Shown piece after piece: positions 53,701 through 64,000 of a stretch of DNA of 64,000 bases. The stretch is from contig CM063108.1 in assembly GCA_031841125.1 (NCBI GenBank), positions 55,698,122-55,762,121 of the forward strand. Reading direction: 5' to 3'. This DNA comes from Acanthococcus lagerstroemiae (lineage: Eukaryota; Arthropoda; Insecta; Hemiptera; Eriococcidae). The first letter of the stretch is position 1; each line of letters starts with the position of its first letter. The position numbers and the translations under genes were made by a program. The notes under the pieces are model-generated. The model made no database searches. It worked only from the letters and a program-made list of their open reading frames with translations, and had not been told where the DNA came from.

Positions 53701-56700
53701 AATTGTGAATTGGCACACCCTACATACAGAATATTACCAAGTTCACTCACAGTCCAACATGGACACTAAGATTGAAATCTCTACTAAAATATTACTGTTC
53801 GAGATGAAACTAATCAGTTAGCTTCAGGTTGTCTCCTGCGCAGGAATCAGTATTCTGTCGCAGAGTACCATTAACGTGAAGCGGAGCCGAACTATCCGCT
53901 CCGTTTATCTGTGTAAATGTAGAACGAAATGCCAATCCCTGCTCCTGTACCGAATATATGTGCAGAGCGGCCATTCACAATACTGAGGAATGCCTGTGAT
54001 ATCACAGAAAAAATACTTGAGACAGAGTAGAATTGCCGGAAAAGGAAAAACAGATGCCACAAACGTGTAGAAACGTTAGTGTTTCCCGATCGAATCATTA
54101 TTACCATATTTCTTTCTCCCCCCCCCCCCCCCCCCTCCAAATCATATAATGAAAAAGTCCATAAATATTCGGTCTAGGAAGAGACAGTGGATTTGAAAAA
54201 TCTGAATTCTCGGATGTGAGAGATGAACATTATTTTCATAACATTTAACACCCAAGCGAAGGAGCGAAGAGTCTGGACCGAAAGCTGCAGCTTTGCAGCT
54301 GGCGCTGGGTGCGTCGTTATCAGTTGTCACTTGTCAGAGACATTTTGCTGAAAAGTATCTCAACATCAGCGAACAGAATTACTATTTTGCAGAACGCGTC
54401 AAAGAAAATAAAAAATCGATGTTCCAATTCCAAGCATAGGTAATAAAATCAGTGAGGACCTTTGTAAAAATTCTACTGGAAAATGTTGTGGGAATTCAGA
54501 CGAATGAAAAATATTAAATACGAGGCAAATTTGCTATTTTGATCGAATTCCTGGAAAATACCTGATCTTTCCCTGAGGTGAGTTTCAAAATACCTTAGAT
54601 CCTGAGGAGAGGAACCCAAAAATACCTGCGATCTCACAGGTGAAATCCTGAGGGTTGGCCGCCCTGTATGTATGATTGTCTTGGTATAATTAAAAATCGC
54701 GACTGGCATCTCCACTGCGTTTTCATTTCTCTTTCAACAGCCAAAATTCAAAAGGCTCAATGCAAGAAGTAGCTAACTATCTTATTGTAGTGACAGTCTA
54801 TGGTAACAACCGAGATCACGTTAACATTTGTTCACGTAATCTGCCACTGAATGAAAATAATAATAATAAATAAATTAATTAATTAATTAATTAATTAAAA
54901 AAGAAAACACTTTTTGCACCGAACCCTCCATTCATTTTTCTATACCTAGTCAATTTTGTCGGTATGAAGTTCGATATAGTTGAATATGGTACGTTTATGG
55001 GCTTTACTTCCAGTTTAGTTCTCGAATTGAATACAATTTTGAGTTCACAATATATAATTTTCCGATAGGTACAGACATATGTTTCACTTTATGCACCTGT
55101 TTGGCGCTAATGAAGAGGTTTTTTGCAGTATAATAGATGGAAGTATTTCAACGCAGAGTTTCCAACTTAAATCATAACTTGATTCTCTGATCACTTCTAG
55201 AATCTGGAACCCTCCAAGAAACGTATCACTTGCCAGTATTTACGTTGCCTAGCTCACATCCAGCAAGCGGATTTGCTGTTCTACAGCAACAGCGATGCCG
55301 GGCTAATTAAGAAAGTTCACGATTTTCTGCTGCCTCACACTTTCGGAATCACAATGAAGTGGGTGAATTGTTTGGAAATAAAGGTTACGTTCGGCACGTT
55401 TAGTATTGATTTTCAAACTTCTGTACATTTATAGATACCTACTTGCACCGAAATAATGAAAAAAGTTACCGTGTCATTTTTCTCTTTTTCTTTTCACCAA
55501 TTTTAGGTACTTAATTTATTTTCGAGCACAACGATAACTAACGTGATAACACGATAATTTCCAATAAATAATTAGGTTATTAATACGATTTCATGAAATG
55601 CGCTTCCAGCCATAGAATACGAATTATTTATGATTCACCGGAGCTACCTATTGTAATTTGAATCACCGCAATCCTCGGTAGCCACAAATTATGGCCCATA
55701 ACTTGATATTACGTTCTTTCTTGTTTTAATCAAACTTCGAGAACAGGTTATGCGTAATCGAAGAAATAATAGGTGTAGCTTTACGTTGTATTAATCATTT
55801 TATAAGTACCGGGTTCCAATATGAATACAGAATCATAATCTTCGCATAGCCTATAGGTATAATTAATTTCGCTGAATCTTCGGCTGACAGCGTTCCCTTA
55901 CGGCAGTTTACTCTATATTATGCATATTAATGACGTTGAAATGTAAGAGTTCAGACGTATTGAGTATTGACAGTAACAAAAATAACTACCGCCGAATATT
56001 ACGCATAAAATGGTTGAATGATGAGCCTGAATTCATCCGGAACCAATCGTGATTTCAGTAAAAACACGATCGCCACAGATTACAACAAACCATTGAGGAT
56101 ACCAGCGGGTTGCGACTCATTTCGCAGTATCCAAGGTTCCCCTGCAACAACTGTGAACTTTTCGCTCGATAAATACAAGAATAGTTTAATCGCTCATTTT
56201 GACCAGGTAAGTTGCAGCTGGGCCTATGCTAAGTGTGAAAAATGGCTGGAGTGGATTCGCTCGGACATAACAGATTTTGGGATGTTTCCGTGTTCTTAGG
56301 AGCTCAATAAACATGAGAAATTACCCGATGATCCGGCAACCGATACTAATTTTATGGAAAGTGCCATTGATAATCTGTGTGGACAGAAATTACAGGTATT
56401 TGAATAGCATTTGCGTTGAATGTTCTCGAGAATATCATTATTCGAGGCGTATGTAGTTAATTGTGAACACCTTCTTCATCTGGATTAATGCCTGCACCGT
56501 GTGCTAAACTGTATGTCTAAAAAAAAAATAAAATAAGATGAAGTTTTCCTCTTTCAAGTTGACTTCTTCCAACATTTTTCAGGGTCAACATTTAAAAAAA
56601 ATCAACTCGAGCTTTTTTTTTAATCAAGTTTTACGAAAAAAAATTTATTTGAAATATCAACCGAACACTCTCTAATTTGTTTTGTATTTTTTTTTACAGG

Positions 56701-56777
56701 AACTAGAACGTATTCAGGATGAGAGCAGACGAAAAATATTAGCTGTTCAGTCCATGAAACAAAAAATTTACAGTTAA
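47698..56777 (+). CDS. DYNC2LI1: Cytoplasmic dynein-2 light intermediate chain 1, whole gene (9 coding exons)
   Basis: Joined exons (47698-47702, 47799-47916, 48280-48390, 49336-49608, 49740-49814, 55201-55358, 56059-56206, 56300-56395, 56700-56777) give 353 codons plus stop, close to the ~350 residues of vertebrate DYNC2LI1. Frames agree at every junction. A degenerate P-loop (GSKSAGKT, residues 36-43) is split by an intron; WELGSGTT follows, then VLVLDLTSPE, PFPVPLIIIGGKYDVFQ, and a C-terminal helix. The protein is the light intermediate chain of the retrograde intraflagellar transport motor, expected in insects only in ciliated sensory neurons. Introns 5 and 6 are long; intron 5 carries two transposons. 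The donor of exon 4 is chosen as TCG|GTAAGC; a weaker GAG|GTTCGA (49575) is possible. Confidence 0.92.
47799..47916 (+). CDS. DYNC2LI1: DYNC2LI1 exon 2
   Basis: Acceptor TATTTTACAG, donor GTAAGT. Ends in TVLVIGSKSA, the first half of the P-loop. Confidence 0.9.
48280..48390 (+). CDS. DYNC2LI1: DYNC2LI1 exon 3
   Basis: Begins GKTNIISQLIEKG (rest of the P-loop), ends YRYGRQSGRSL; acceptor TTTATTCTAG, donor GTAAGT; 37 codons, phase 0. Confidence 0.92.
49336..49608 (+). CDS. DYNC2LI1: DYNC2LI1 exon 4
   Basis: Begins AKDVCHIWELGSGTTFASLL and includes VAVILVLDLTSPERI; acceptor ACCCCAACAG; donor GTAAGC preferred over an internal GTTCGA at 49576. Confidence 0.9.
49740..49814 (+). CDS. DYNC2LI1: DYNC2LI1 exon 5
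   Basis: 25 codons including DPFPVPLIIIGGKYDVFQ, the segment most alike to vertebrate DYNC2LI1. Acceptor TTTATTGCAG, donor GTGAGC. Confidence 0.95.
49815..50843. other. DYNC2LI1 intron 5, left part
   Basis: AT-rich, no gene; a G-run at about 50290-50298 follows TTTCAGGTGCCTT. CAATGGCGTATCCAG at 50079 looks like a transposon end. Confidence 0.45.
50844..51256. mobile_element. Non-autonomous element with GATTTAAATC ends
   Basis: Starts GGGCTGTTAGAAAATCGATTT and ends TTGACAGCCC; ATTTAAATCGAT-type sequence lies inside both ends in mirrored orientation. 413 bp within DYNC2LI1 intron 5. Target duplication not clear. Confidence 0.6.
51332..52084 (-). mobile_element. Internally deleted mariner
   Basis: Terminal repeats CACAGTGTGACAATAAAGTT and its complement (ending 52084) with TA duplications at 51330-51331 and 52085-52086. 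At 753 bp it is about 550 bp shorter than a full mariner. The terminal sequence is unrelated to that of the element at 15124. Confidence 0.88.
51504..51850 (-). pseudogene. Mariner transposase remnant (C-terminal half)
   Basis: Minus-strand reading includes EFVPAGQTVDQIYYRDVLE, the second catalytic Asp in ILHHDNAPGYSAFSV, then PPYLSDLPPCDSFIFPK (usual PPYSPDLSPCDFFLFPK; third Asp kept) and HFESVNDIQEAVTRVL, a classical DD34D mariner pattern. A one-base frameshift lies near 51826 and the N-terminal half is deleted. Not functional. Confidence 0.85.
52085..55200. other. DYNC2LI1 intron 5, right part
   Basis: No gene. Contains C- and G-runs (about 52626-52635, 52989-52999, an ~18-C run at 54118-54135) and an AT microsatellite. 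Confidence 0.5.
54853..54898 (+). repeat. (AAT)n/(TTAA)n microsatellite
   Basis: Several AAT units followed by about six TTAA units. Confidence 0.9.
55201..55358 (+). CDS. DYNC2LI1: DYNC2LI1 exon 6
   Basis: NLEPSKKRITCQYLRCLAHI through HTFGITM plus two bases; acceptor ATCACTTCTAG, donor GTGGGT; ends in phase 2. Confidence 0.92.
56059..56206 (+). CDS. DYNC2LI1: DYNC2LI1 exon 7
   Basis: One base completes the split codon, then KNTIATDYNKPLRIPAGCDS and SLDKYKNSLIAHFDQ. Acceptor CGTGATTTCAG, donor GTAAGT. Confidence 0.92.
56300..56395 (+). CDS. DYNC2LI1: DYNC2LI1 exon 8
   Basis: 32 codons, ELNKHEKLPDDPATDTNF onward; acceptor CGTGTTCTTAG, donor GTATTT; phase 0. Confidence 0.9.
56700..56777 (+). 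CDS. DYNC2LI1: DYNC2LI1 exon 9 (terminal)
   Basis: ELERIQDESRRKILAVQSMK then QKIYS and TAA at 56775-56777. Acceptor TTTTTTTTTACAG. No canonical AATAAA in the next 150 bases; TATAAA at 56887 may serve. Confidence 0.9.
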   Translation, partial: ELERIQDESRRKILAVQSMKQKIYS

Positions 56778-59327
56778 TTATACCGAGTCCACAGTTCGAA
56801 AAGCCTGCGCATTAGTGAAACTACTGACAGACAGTTCCTTTTGTTTATCATCTTTTTTAAATCACTGTGTGTTTTTTGTTTTCAAGTATAAAATTATAAT
56901 ACGAAGTGAGTTTATCTTTCCCTGTATGTATTCCTCACGAAATTGTGCAGTAAAATCAGGACATACTGATTGTTTGTAGGATTAGCTGCCTACTCATTCA
57001 AATATTTATCCACGCTGATAAAAGCTCTAAGATTGAAAGTTTTTTATCAACTGAACGATCGACTATAATAGACTATCTGTTCGAGATGTGAAGTCGAATG
57101 TTTTTTTGTAAAGTTTAAATTGTATTTCGTCAGTGAACACAGGATGACGATGGGGGCTTCCACCCCCCCCCCCCCAAAAAAAAAAAATCGATATATTATA
57201 CAAGCGAAAGAATATTCAGTATTATTTTGATATTTGTCAGCCACTCCCCACTCTACGCTGTTTGCACTTAGTATGTGATATTGCGCTAATCTTCGTGATT
57301 TCCTATATGCCTACAAACGGTGTATTACTTAATTCGTTCATTTTCATTTTACAAATTTGAGTTCTCTCCTTCACAGTCACGAAGGTAAATAATGATTATC
57401 GCAGGTCAACCCATTTTCCATCAAAAAAAGACCTAGCTTATCTGTTGTATCATTATTTTCTTTTAACCGCTTGTCAACTTCCTTTAATCTAGTAATGCTG
57501 AAAGCACACTGTTATTTCGGTTGTTCTGACGACTGATGCCCCGGAAGTCGGTAATGGTCGTTCTACGTCGAAATGGGCTGTGTATACTTTCTGAGTTTTG
57601 TTTCATTTTGATGCACAAAAAAAAACAAAAAAAAAACAGAATGTCAACCTCGTCTGCTACCAATAGCACATTTACCATTGGGTTAAAGTGCATGTGCTTC
57701 ACTACAGATGGGATGGAAAGTGGATCGGGATGCGCTCTTAAACTTTGGCTTCAGCTTGACAGTTTCTCAGAATATTTCATCAGCTTAGCTGTGGCTTTTT
57801 GTTTTTATCATTAGCTTTCAATCTTTTCGCTATCTGCCCCCCCCCCCCCTCAATAAGTCGGCAGTTTTACTTGATCTTATCATTCTAGTCAATTCAATAT
57901 GAAATCGACCGTAGAATTCAAAAATCGCATTATTTTACCATCAATTAAGTTTTACTGTTCTACAATACTTCCACAACGAATTTCAGGTAGCCTGCCAGCT
58001 CATTCTTGACGACGGTGTATCATTTTAGTCATTATTTGATTAAAACTCAAAATCCCGAGATGGCCAGTGAGCATTGAGCAACGGGAAATCCAAATCACTG
58101 ATAAGTGATCTAAAAAAATAAAAAAATTTTCAGAACCAATCAGCGACTCAGCTCTTTCTTTATGACGCTTTGCGCGTGATAGAGTAGGCAACGATTGGTT
58201 TCGGAAGCGCTTAAAAGCTGCTCAAAAATTAGCTTAAGCTTCGACTTGAGCGATTATCGACTTACAACGTTCCACCTCTGACTACAGAGCGACAAAATTT
58301 AGGGAAAATGGAAAACGAATAAGATTGGAATAAATAATTATTTTTTTTCACCACTTTAAAATTGGCACACAGCGGCAAATCAGGTGGGTCCGGTCTTGTC
58401 TGCTACCATATGTTGGAGCCGTCGCTCCTTCTGCAAGTGTATGTTCATACGTAGCTCACCTGACACATTTTTGCAAGAAATAACATGCCACCTGAGTTAA
58501 TGTTATGCAAGGTGAGATGAAGGTATGGTCTCCAACACAAGCGGTTAATATTCAGAGAATTTCGTACAAGTATAGGTTTTTGACAGGTTATCTACTGATT
58601 GTTCGGATGGTGTCTTGCTTGGTATGTACTTTGATTTTCCTATGTCAAATCAGAATAATACGAATGTTGATGTTTTCATGTTGAATTTAGAAAATAAGTA
58701 GGTACATTTAGTGTTTCCAAAATATCCCTTTTGTGAGTACGACTCTGCGAGAACAAAATCACTAAGGTGGTAATAGATTATGTGATGTTAATCATTCCTT
58801 GGAATGTAGATGAGTGATACTTATTACAAAGCGGCCTCTGTCCTCTTTTCAAAACTTTACAGGAGAATGAAATAACATGGTATATGTGGCCATTCACATA
58901 TGCTTCGAACCGAGAAGAAGTGGAATCTTTGAGAGTAAAGGCGGGTGTAAAGCGAGAAGCGAAGGACCATCCAGAAATACTTTCAGCACACATTTTTCGG
59001 CGGATCCAAAATGTTTCACAACATATGTATTGGGGCTGAGCTTCCGGACCGTGTAAAACTAAAGAGACAAATTCAGTGGGAGCGACTATAAAAGATTTAC
59101 CAACAAATCCATGTACACTGGAGGACCTATTTAGAATACCGGAGAGATACCGGACAACAAATGCCGGGAAGTAATTCCTCATATACGATTGGTATAAAGA
59201 TGAACATTATGATTTGGAATGTGGAAGAATGCTTATAATTGTCTCTTCCGAAAATTTACGAAGGCTAACAACATCTACCACTTGGTACGTTGACGAGACG
59301 ATCAATACTAAAGCTCTAAATAGGAGA
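56778..59327. other. Intergenic, no gene recognised
   Basis: Two C-runs of about 13 (57163-57175, 57837-57849). AAGCGGCCTCTGTCCTC at about 58831 matches a phrase repeated at 63261-63580. Confidence 0.5.
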
Positions 59328-59464
59328 GTGCAATCGTCCGCTATTTTGAATCCAACCGCGCCCGTCAATGCCGATTTGACTACGCGGTACGCACCGCGCG
59401 GCTTCGCATAGTCGGATTCGGCATCCACGGGCACGGTTGAAGTCAAAATGGCGGACGATTGTAC
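59328..59464. mobile_element. Palindromic CpG-rich MITE
   Basis: GCAATCGTCCGCTATTTTGA and TCAAAATGGCGGACGATTGT are near-perfect complements; arms of about 38 bp (59328-59365, 59427-59464) enclose a GC-rich centre. Confidence 0.8.
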
Positions 59465-60139
59465 TTACACGAAGTTTACAGAGTTCTATCAATACTTCGC
59501 TTGTGATTTTCTTCCGATTATTCGTCGTACAGGGTCAGCTATTCAGCGGCATCACAGTCGTGAGCAAACTATGTCACTCTACCTTTCATGTATGCCTTGC
59601 TATTAAAAAGAGCAAAAAGTTGCATGTATCAGAAAGATCCACGAAGTATTCGAAATCAGTACGATACTGTCCGCGACAGATTGTATCGAACTAATAACGC
59701 GTGTTCGAAGAATGGCATAACCGTCTAACAGATACTTTTGTCGAATGTCATCATCCAAGCCTATACACATTCCTCGAGGCGTTGAAAAAAGAGTAGGCCG
59801 ATACTGAGTGTAATTTTTGCGTGATTACTTTTTGCTCTAGGCAATACCTAAAATACGGCAAACTTCCACCGCTTTGAATCGCATTAAGGAAGAGCACCTT
59901 TTTAATATTGTATCGCAGTATGACAGTTATGTCGCGCAGAATGACATTATAAGTTATCTGAAAGCTAGTATAGGTATAGCAGGTAGATATAATTTGCACC
60001 ATTTTTAATAATTATTTTTAATTTTGGAACGTCTGTATTTCCCCCCAATTTTTGGCGTTAAATGTTTGCGGAAGATCTGTCATTGGAAAATAAATCTTGA
60101 TACTTTTGCATTGGAACTTTTGGTTGAATCTTATGTAGG
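59465..60139. other. Intergenic
   Basis: No gene or repeat copy recognised. Confidence 0.45.
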
Positions 60140-60700
60140 TATCCACTTCTCAGTGACAATTACACCGATATCCGCTGTTCAGTATACTGAAACCGCTATT
60201 ACCTCTATGTATTACCTACTCTCAACAACCGAATTCCAAACTGCTGCGAACTCGATATGGGACCTTATAGCGAATAATGTATGTATGTAAGTCTCTGAAC
60301 TGTTTCTCGGCTCTCTTGCTTTTATTATAATGATTCCCAATTTTCGTATCGATATCCGATATGCTTAGTATTCTCAAACCATGATTATGTTAGGTACTCT
60401 GAAACCAAATTCCAAACTATTGCTGCGAACTCCGAGATGGGACCTTAATAAATCAACTTTTGCTTATTTCTCTGTTCCTGAGGCTTTCCTCTCTGTCTCA
60501 TTATGATTTCCAATTTTCATTTGGTATATATACTTATTTTCGATATTCGCTGTTCAGTATTCTGAAATCAGTTTTATGGTACTTTAACAGTAATCGAATT
60601 CCGAACTATTGTTGCGAACTCAAGGGACCTTAACACGCTCGTTTCTCTGTTCTTGTTGGTTTTCCTCTGTCTCATAACGATTCCCAAGTTCCGCCGGTTT
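60140..60700 (+). repeat. Three-copy ~180-bp tandem repeat
   Basis: CGCTGTTCAGTATWCTGAAA, then AATTCCRAACTATTGYTGCGAACTC, then GGGACCTTA recur with anchors at about 60235, 60411 and 60599. No coding. Confidence 0.75.
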
Positions 60701-61119
60701 GCCTTACCTATTGACTTAATTTCCAAATAATAACTATAATGCTATAGCTTTTTCTAATCAGTCGATATACCCCAATGCAAAATCGCACGCGATATGAAAA
60801 CGGCGAACATGGAAGAAGAACCGGCCAACGGTCTCGTTTAAGGTTAGTCAAAGTGGAGATGTGGACCAGGCATACACACACACATACAATCCTCCGGCCA
60901 TCCGCAAAGGTCAAGAAAGTTTCGCCGACGATGCTAATACCCTATCACACAATATATATGTCATTAACTGCAGTCGAAGTCAATACGACCAATATTATCG
61001 TCTTCGTGCGGTTCTGTGGTAATCGTTCGAGTATATTTTTTTCCAACGATTTGCACACTGCGTCTGCTCGTAAAAATAGTGCCTAGTGCGCAAGACAACG
61101 TTTCAAGAAGTGATGTATG
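60701..61119. other. Mixed-composition region before the candidate exon
   Basis: Higher GC than surroundings; short (CA)n near 60872. No repeat match in the window. Possibly promoter of a gene continuing to the right. Confidence 0.3.
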
Positions 61120-61558
61120 AAAAATAAACCCCGCGCCAGGTCACCATTGCCCGAATATCGGCTTTGCTCTGATTATTTCCGCTCTCTACAAATATCAGTG
61201 TCTCAGTGCTGGTCTAGCCTTCGTTTATATCGCTGGCTTTTAATTTATCCGCGAACAGGTAAAACTGAATACATCAATTGTTTTGAAATACGATGTCTCG
61301 TGTTCGCGTTTACAACCGTGTGTTGACGAAGTCGAAAGTTTCATCTATTCGTGGGTGCTCGCGTTTTCGAGGCGTTATTGTTATCAGTCTATGACGATTT
61401 GGCGAGGACAGGACTCAACTCGACGGACGCTTCTTCCGTTCTCGCCGAAACGACTAAAACGTGCTCGGTGGTTTGGTGCTTGTTCGCGAAGAAATGCCGA
61501 CCGTGTGGCGATGCTGGTGATTGCGCCTCTTGAGGCGGAAATGCAGTTCTAGAACCAG
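61120..61558 (+). promoter_or_regulatory. CpG-richer candidate 5' exon with donor
   Basis: Unique, CpG-rich sequence (TTCGCGTTTACAACC, GCGAGGACAGGACTCAACTC) ending AGAACCAG|GTAAGATAGC, a good donor at 61559. No long frame is convincingly coding, so it could be a 5' UTR exon of a gene to the right. Confidence 0.3.
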
Positions 61559-62544
61559 GTAAGATAGCTACAGTCAATTGTGCATAGTATTGCGGGTGTC
61601 GAAGGTGACATCTGAGTTCGCATTGCGATTACGCATGCAATAAGAAAAGCAGAAAATGTACATTATCTTGGAAAGAGTATTTCTGGTATGCGGGAATACG
61701 CTGAGTTCGCGTCATCCGCAGACACCGATCAAGTGTGTAAATCATGTAGTGAGTGAAGGCGAGAGAGTATAGAAACACGATAGCCGTGCTGAAGGCTTTA
61801 TTTCGCTTTTGTAGGACACTTGCTTGATACTTATAAATTATTGCATTTGAATGAGAAAATTATAATTCGAGCTGGAAATGTAATTCCGTCAAAAACCTAC
61901 TGGTAGTGAGTATTGATGAACTAAATATACTTCAGTTCTCATAGTTCACTTGTATCAGTCCAGTACTGAATTACTTGCTCTTTACAATATACCTAGTAAC
62001 TGAAGTAATCAACTCTGTTGGTGTAAACTATTCTGAAACTTTGCTGCGAAGATTATTAGGTACCTATATCTGCAGTAACATTAACCGGTAATCAACTACA
62101 AAACATTGGTATTGCATTTCAGTTAGTCGTCTGCAGTCTTTAGACATAACAAAACAATATGACAGAGTGAGGAAATGACGATTGAATTTTCAAAATTTTG
62201 TCATATTGTGACCAAACTTTGAACCATTTTTCTGTCAGAACCGTTTTGTCAATGACATAATGAAAAAATGAATCTAATGACAAAACAACAATTAGGTTAT
62301 GACATTTCATCAACGAATAAATTATAAACTATGCTAAACTAGGTACATAATAATTGATGATAACTTATGCTAAGTGGAATAAAATTATCAGGCGTGAGAT
62401 CCGGCAGGAAATTTGGAGGTTTGATCAGGATGTGATAATGAAAGTGCTCCAAGAAAGTTGAAAAAGTACCAAAGGGCAGCACTTGGTACCGTTTTGTAAA
62501 GACTGAAAACCAAAATCAATTTTTAGCAGGAAGGAAATTGTAAA
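61559..62544. other. No gene recognised
   Basis: AT-rich; would be first-intron sequence if the preceding exon is real. Confidence 0.4.
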
Positions 62545-63877
62545 CAGGGCGGCAACTTAATCATTTTTTCAATCTTTCGTCATTTTTGGTCATTTTTTTG
62601 AAAATATGGTCATAAAGTCATCTTTTTCATTTTCTTCCTCCTAAACATCGAACTAATATTGGGGCTCAACTTTTAAACTCAACTGGAAATTCAGGTCCCA
62701 TATACATGAGTTCCCCTGAGTGTAGATATCGACGTTAGAGGTATCTTATGCTTTGTTTCCTTCAAGAAGTGTTGCAATTATTCCTGATATCCAGCTCTTC
62801 TGTCGTAATTATGCTGCTGCCAGAACTGAAATTCTGTAGGTACTGAAAGTAGTTGCAAGTAATTTCAGTGCGCGATCCTGTGATGATATAACGGGGGATT
62901 CTGAATTGAGTTCCAAAACGGTGTTTTTTGCCGGATTGAGTCCCGGGTTAGCGCGCCCCGTGTTCGGTTCCTTCGTACATTGCATTAGGCAACATATTAC
63001 GCTGTAAATGACCTTTCCATATGAAGCACAACACGAAATAATAACAAAACCACACGCGCAGCAAGCTGGCTCATGTCAGCACCGTGCTTACCATGTCAAG
63101 TGCACGTCACTTTTCACGAATCATTTTTCGAAGATAATCAACCGTTAAGCATGGCTGCTGCCTACGCTCTATTTTTTACAATGTTTTCTTTTTTCTAGAA
63201 GAATTTGGAGAGAATTTTTGGGAGAAACCTAATTAAATATGCAATTGAGGAGCGATATTCCAAAACGGCCTCTGTCCATTTTTTTGAAAAATCGTTTTAT
63301 AGCGCCATCTGGTGAGGAATCTAGTAATACATATTCTGGTCCGAACAAAATCACGATATCGCGAATTTAACGCATGTAAGAAGCATCCAAAATAGACTCG
63401 CAAAGAGAAGAAAAAAGTTGTTCCAGAACGGCCTCTGTTCACATATTTTTATCACAATAGAGGAGTCGACATTATCTTGAGAATTTTATGAATTAGAATC
63501 TACTGAAAGACACAGTATGTCTAATTTTGTGCCAAACCAAAACTAATAATTCAAAAAATGTTCCAAAACGGCCTCTATCCAGGAGATGCCCACTTCGTGA
63601 CTGTCATGCGCGTCTCCTGTACAAGGTACATTCAATATTTCAACGAGATAAATTCCTGTAAGTGTTCTACTAGGCAACCCGACTATCAACAATGACATGT
63701 AGGTGTCATATAGGGATACACCAAGTTTTTTTTTCCCCCTGAAAAAAATATAAAACTGGACAGAGACTATTTTGGAAAATCGCTCCTCAATTCAATTCAG
63801 AACTTTTTTATAATTTTCATGACCACTGACTTCAATTCATGACTTTCCCAAGACTTTCCTGGCTGGCAGACACCCTG
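62545..63877. mobile_element. CAGGG-ended element carrying a nested insertion
   Basis: Left end CAGGGCGGCAACTT with GGTCATTTTT/AAGTCATCTTTTTC phrases; right end CTGGCAGACACCCTG with TTCATGACTTTCCC phrases. Similar in style to 27387-27852. Target duplication not seen. Contains the 550-bp element at 63243. Confidence 0.5.
63243..63792. mobile_element. Non-autonomous element with AATTGAGGAGCGAT ends
   Basis: Terminal inverted repeats of about 36 bp: AATTGAGGAGCGATATTCCA at the left and its near complement ending at 63792. CCAAAACGGCCTCTGTCC recurs at 63261, 63423 and 63560 (variants), i.e. direct subterminal repeats. No transposase. Confidence 0.82.
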
Positions 63878-64000
63878 ATGTTGTTTCGGAGTTGCATTTA
63901 TAGCTTTCTTTCATGAATGCCAGCAAGGGACTCAATCCGGTAATATATTTCAGAGAGGCGCGCAAACCCGGGACTCAATAAGGGTACTGATAACAAATAG

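Overview
The window is AT-rich, repeat-dense nuclear DNA from an arthropod, most likely an insect. Evidence: short spliced exons with GT-AG junctions in very long introns, an intact mariner, several MITE and tRNA-SINE families, a Polinton/Maverick of the arthropod type, and a complete spliced gene for the cytoplasmic dynein-2 light intermediate chain. I cannot name the order or species.

Positions 1 to about 8,450 are the right part of a Polinton (Maverick), a large virus-like DNA transposon. In order: C-terminal end of the packaging ATPase, a DUF8207-like protein, a repetitive coiled-coil protein, a retroviral-type integrase, a phospholipase A2 / hydrophobic core-type fusion, an adenain-like protease, penton-type minor capsid protein, double jelly-roll major capsid protein, a 46-residue membrane protein, and on the opposite strand a 258-residue Cys-rich protein of unknown function. 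Nearly every start codon sits on a TATAAATG-like motif, often preceded by an A-tract, and at two junctions the same motif supplies both the stop codon of one gene and the start codon of the next. T-rich and 107-bp tandem repeats follow, probably inside the terminal inverted repeat; the DNA polymerase and left end are outside the window.

From 8.5 to 17 kb lie MITEs (one hAT-type with an exact 8-bp target duplication), a CpG-richer stretch at 11.7-12.7 kb that may be a host promoter, and a three-layer nest: a tRNA-derived SINE interrupted by a CAGGG-ended element (5-bp duplication), itself interrupted by an intact mariner (TA duplication).

From 18 to 46 kb six phase-0 coding exons (17992-43881, + strand) form the 3' part of one host gene for a low-complexity Pro/Ala/Glu-rich protein, with introns full of degenerate repeats: foldback-like GACTC/AGTCT blocks, a tandem array of ~270-390-bp units with a SINE inserted in it, and several MITEs. 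A long AT-rich 3' UTR follows.

From 47.7 to 56.8 kb is the complete dynein-2 light intermediate chain gene, nine coding exons joining to 353 codons plus stop, with a decayed mariner and another non-autonomous element in its introns. The remaining 7 kb hold MITEs, a ~180-bp tandem repeat, and a CpG-richer candidate 5' exon at 61.1-61.56 kb.
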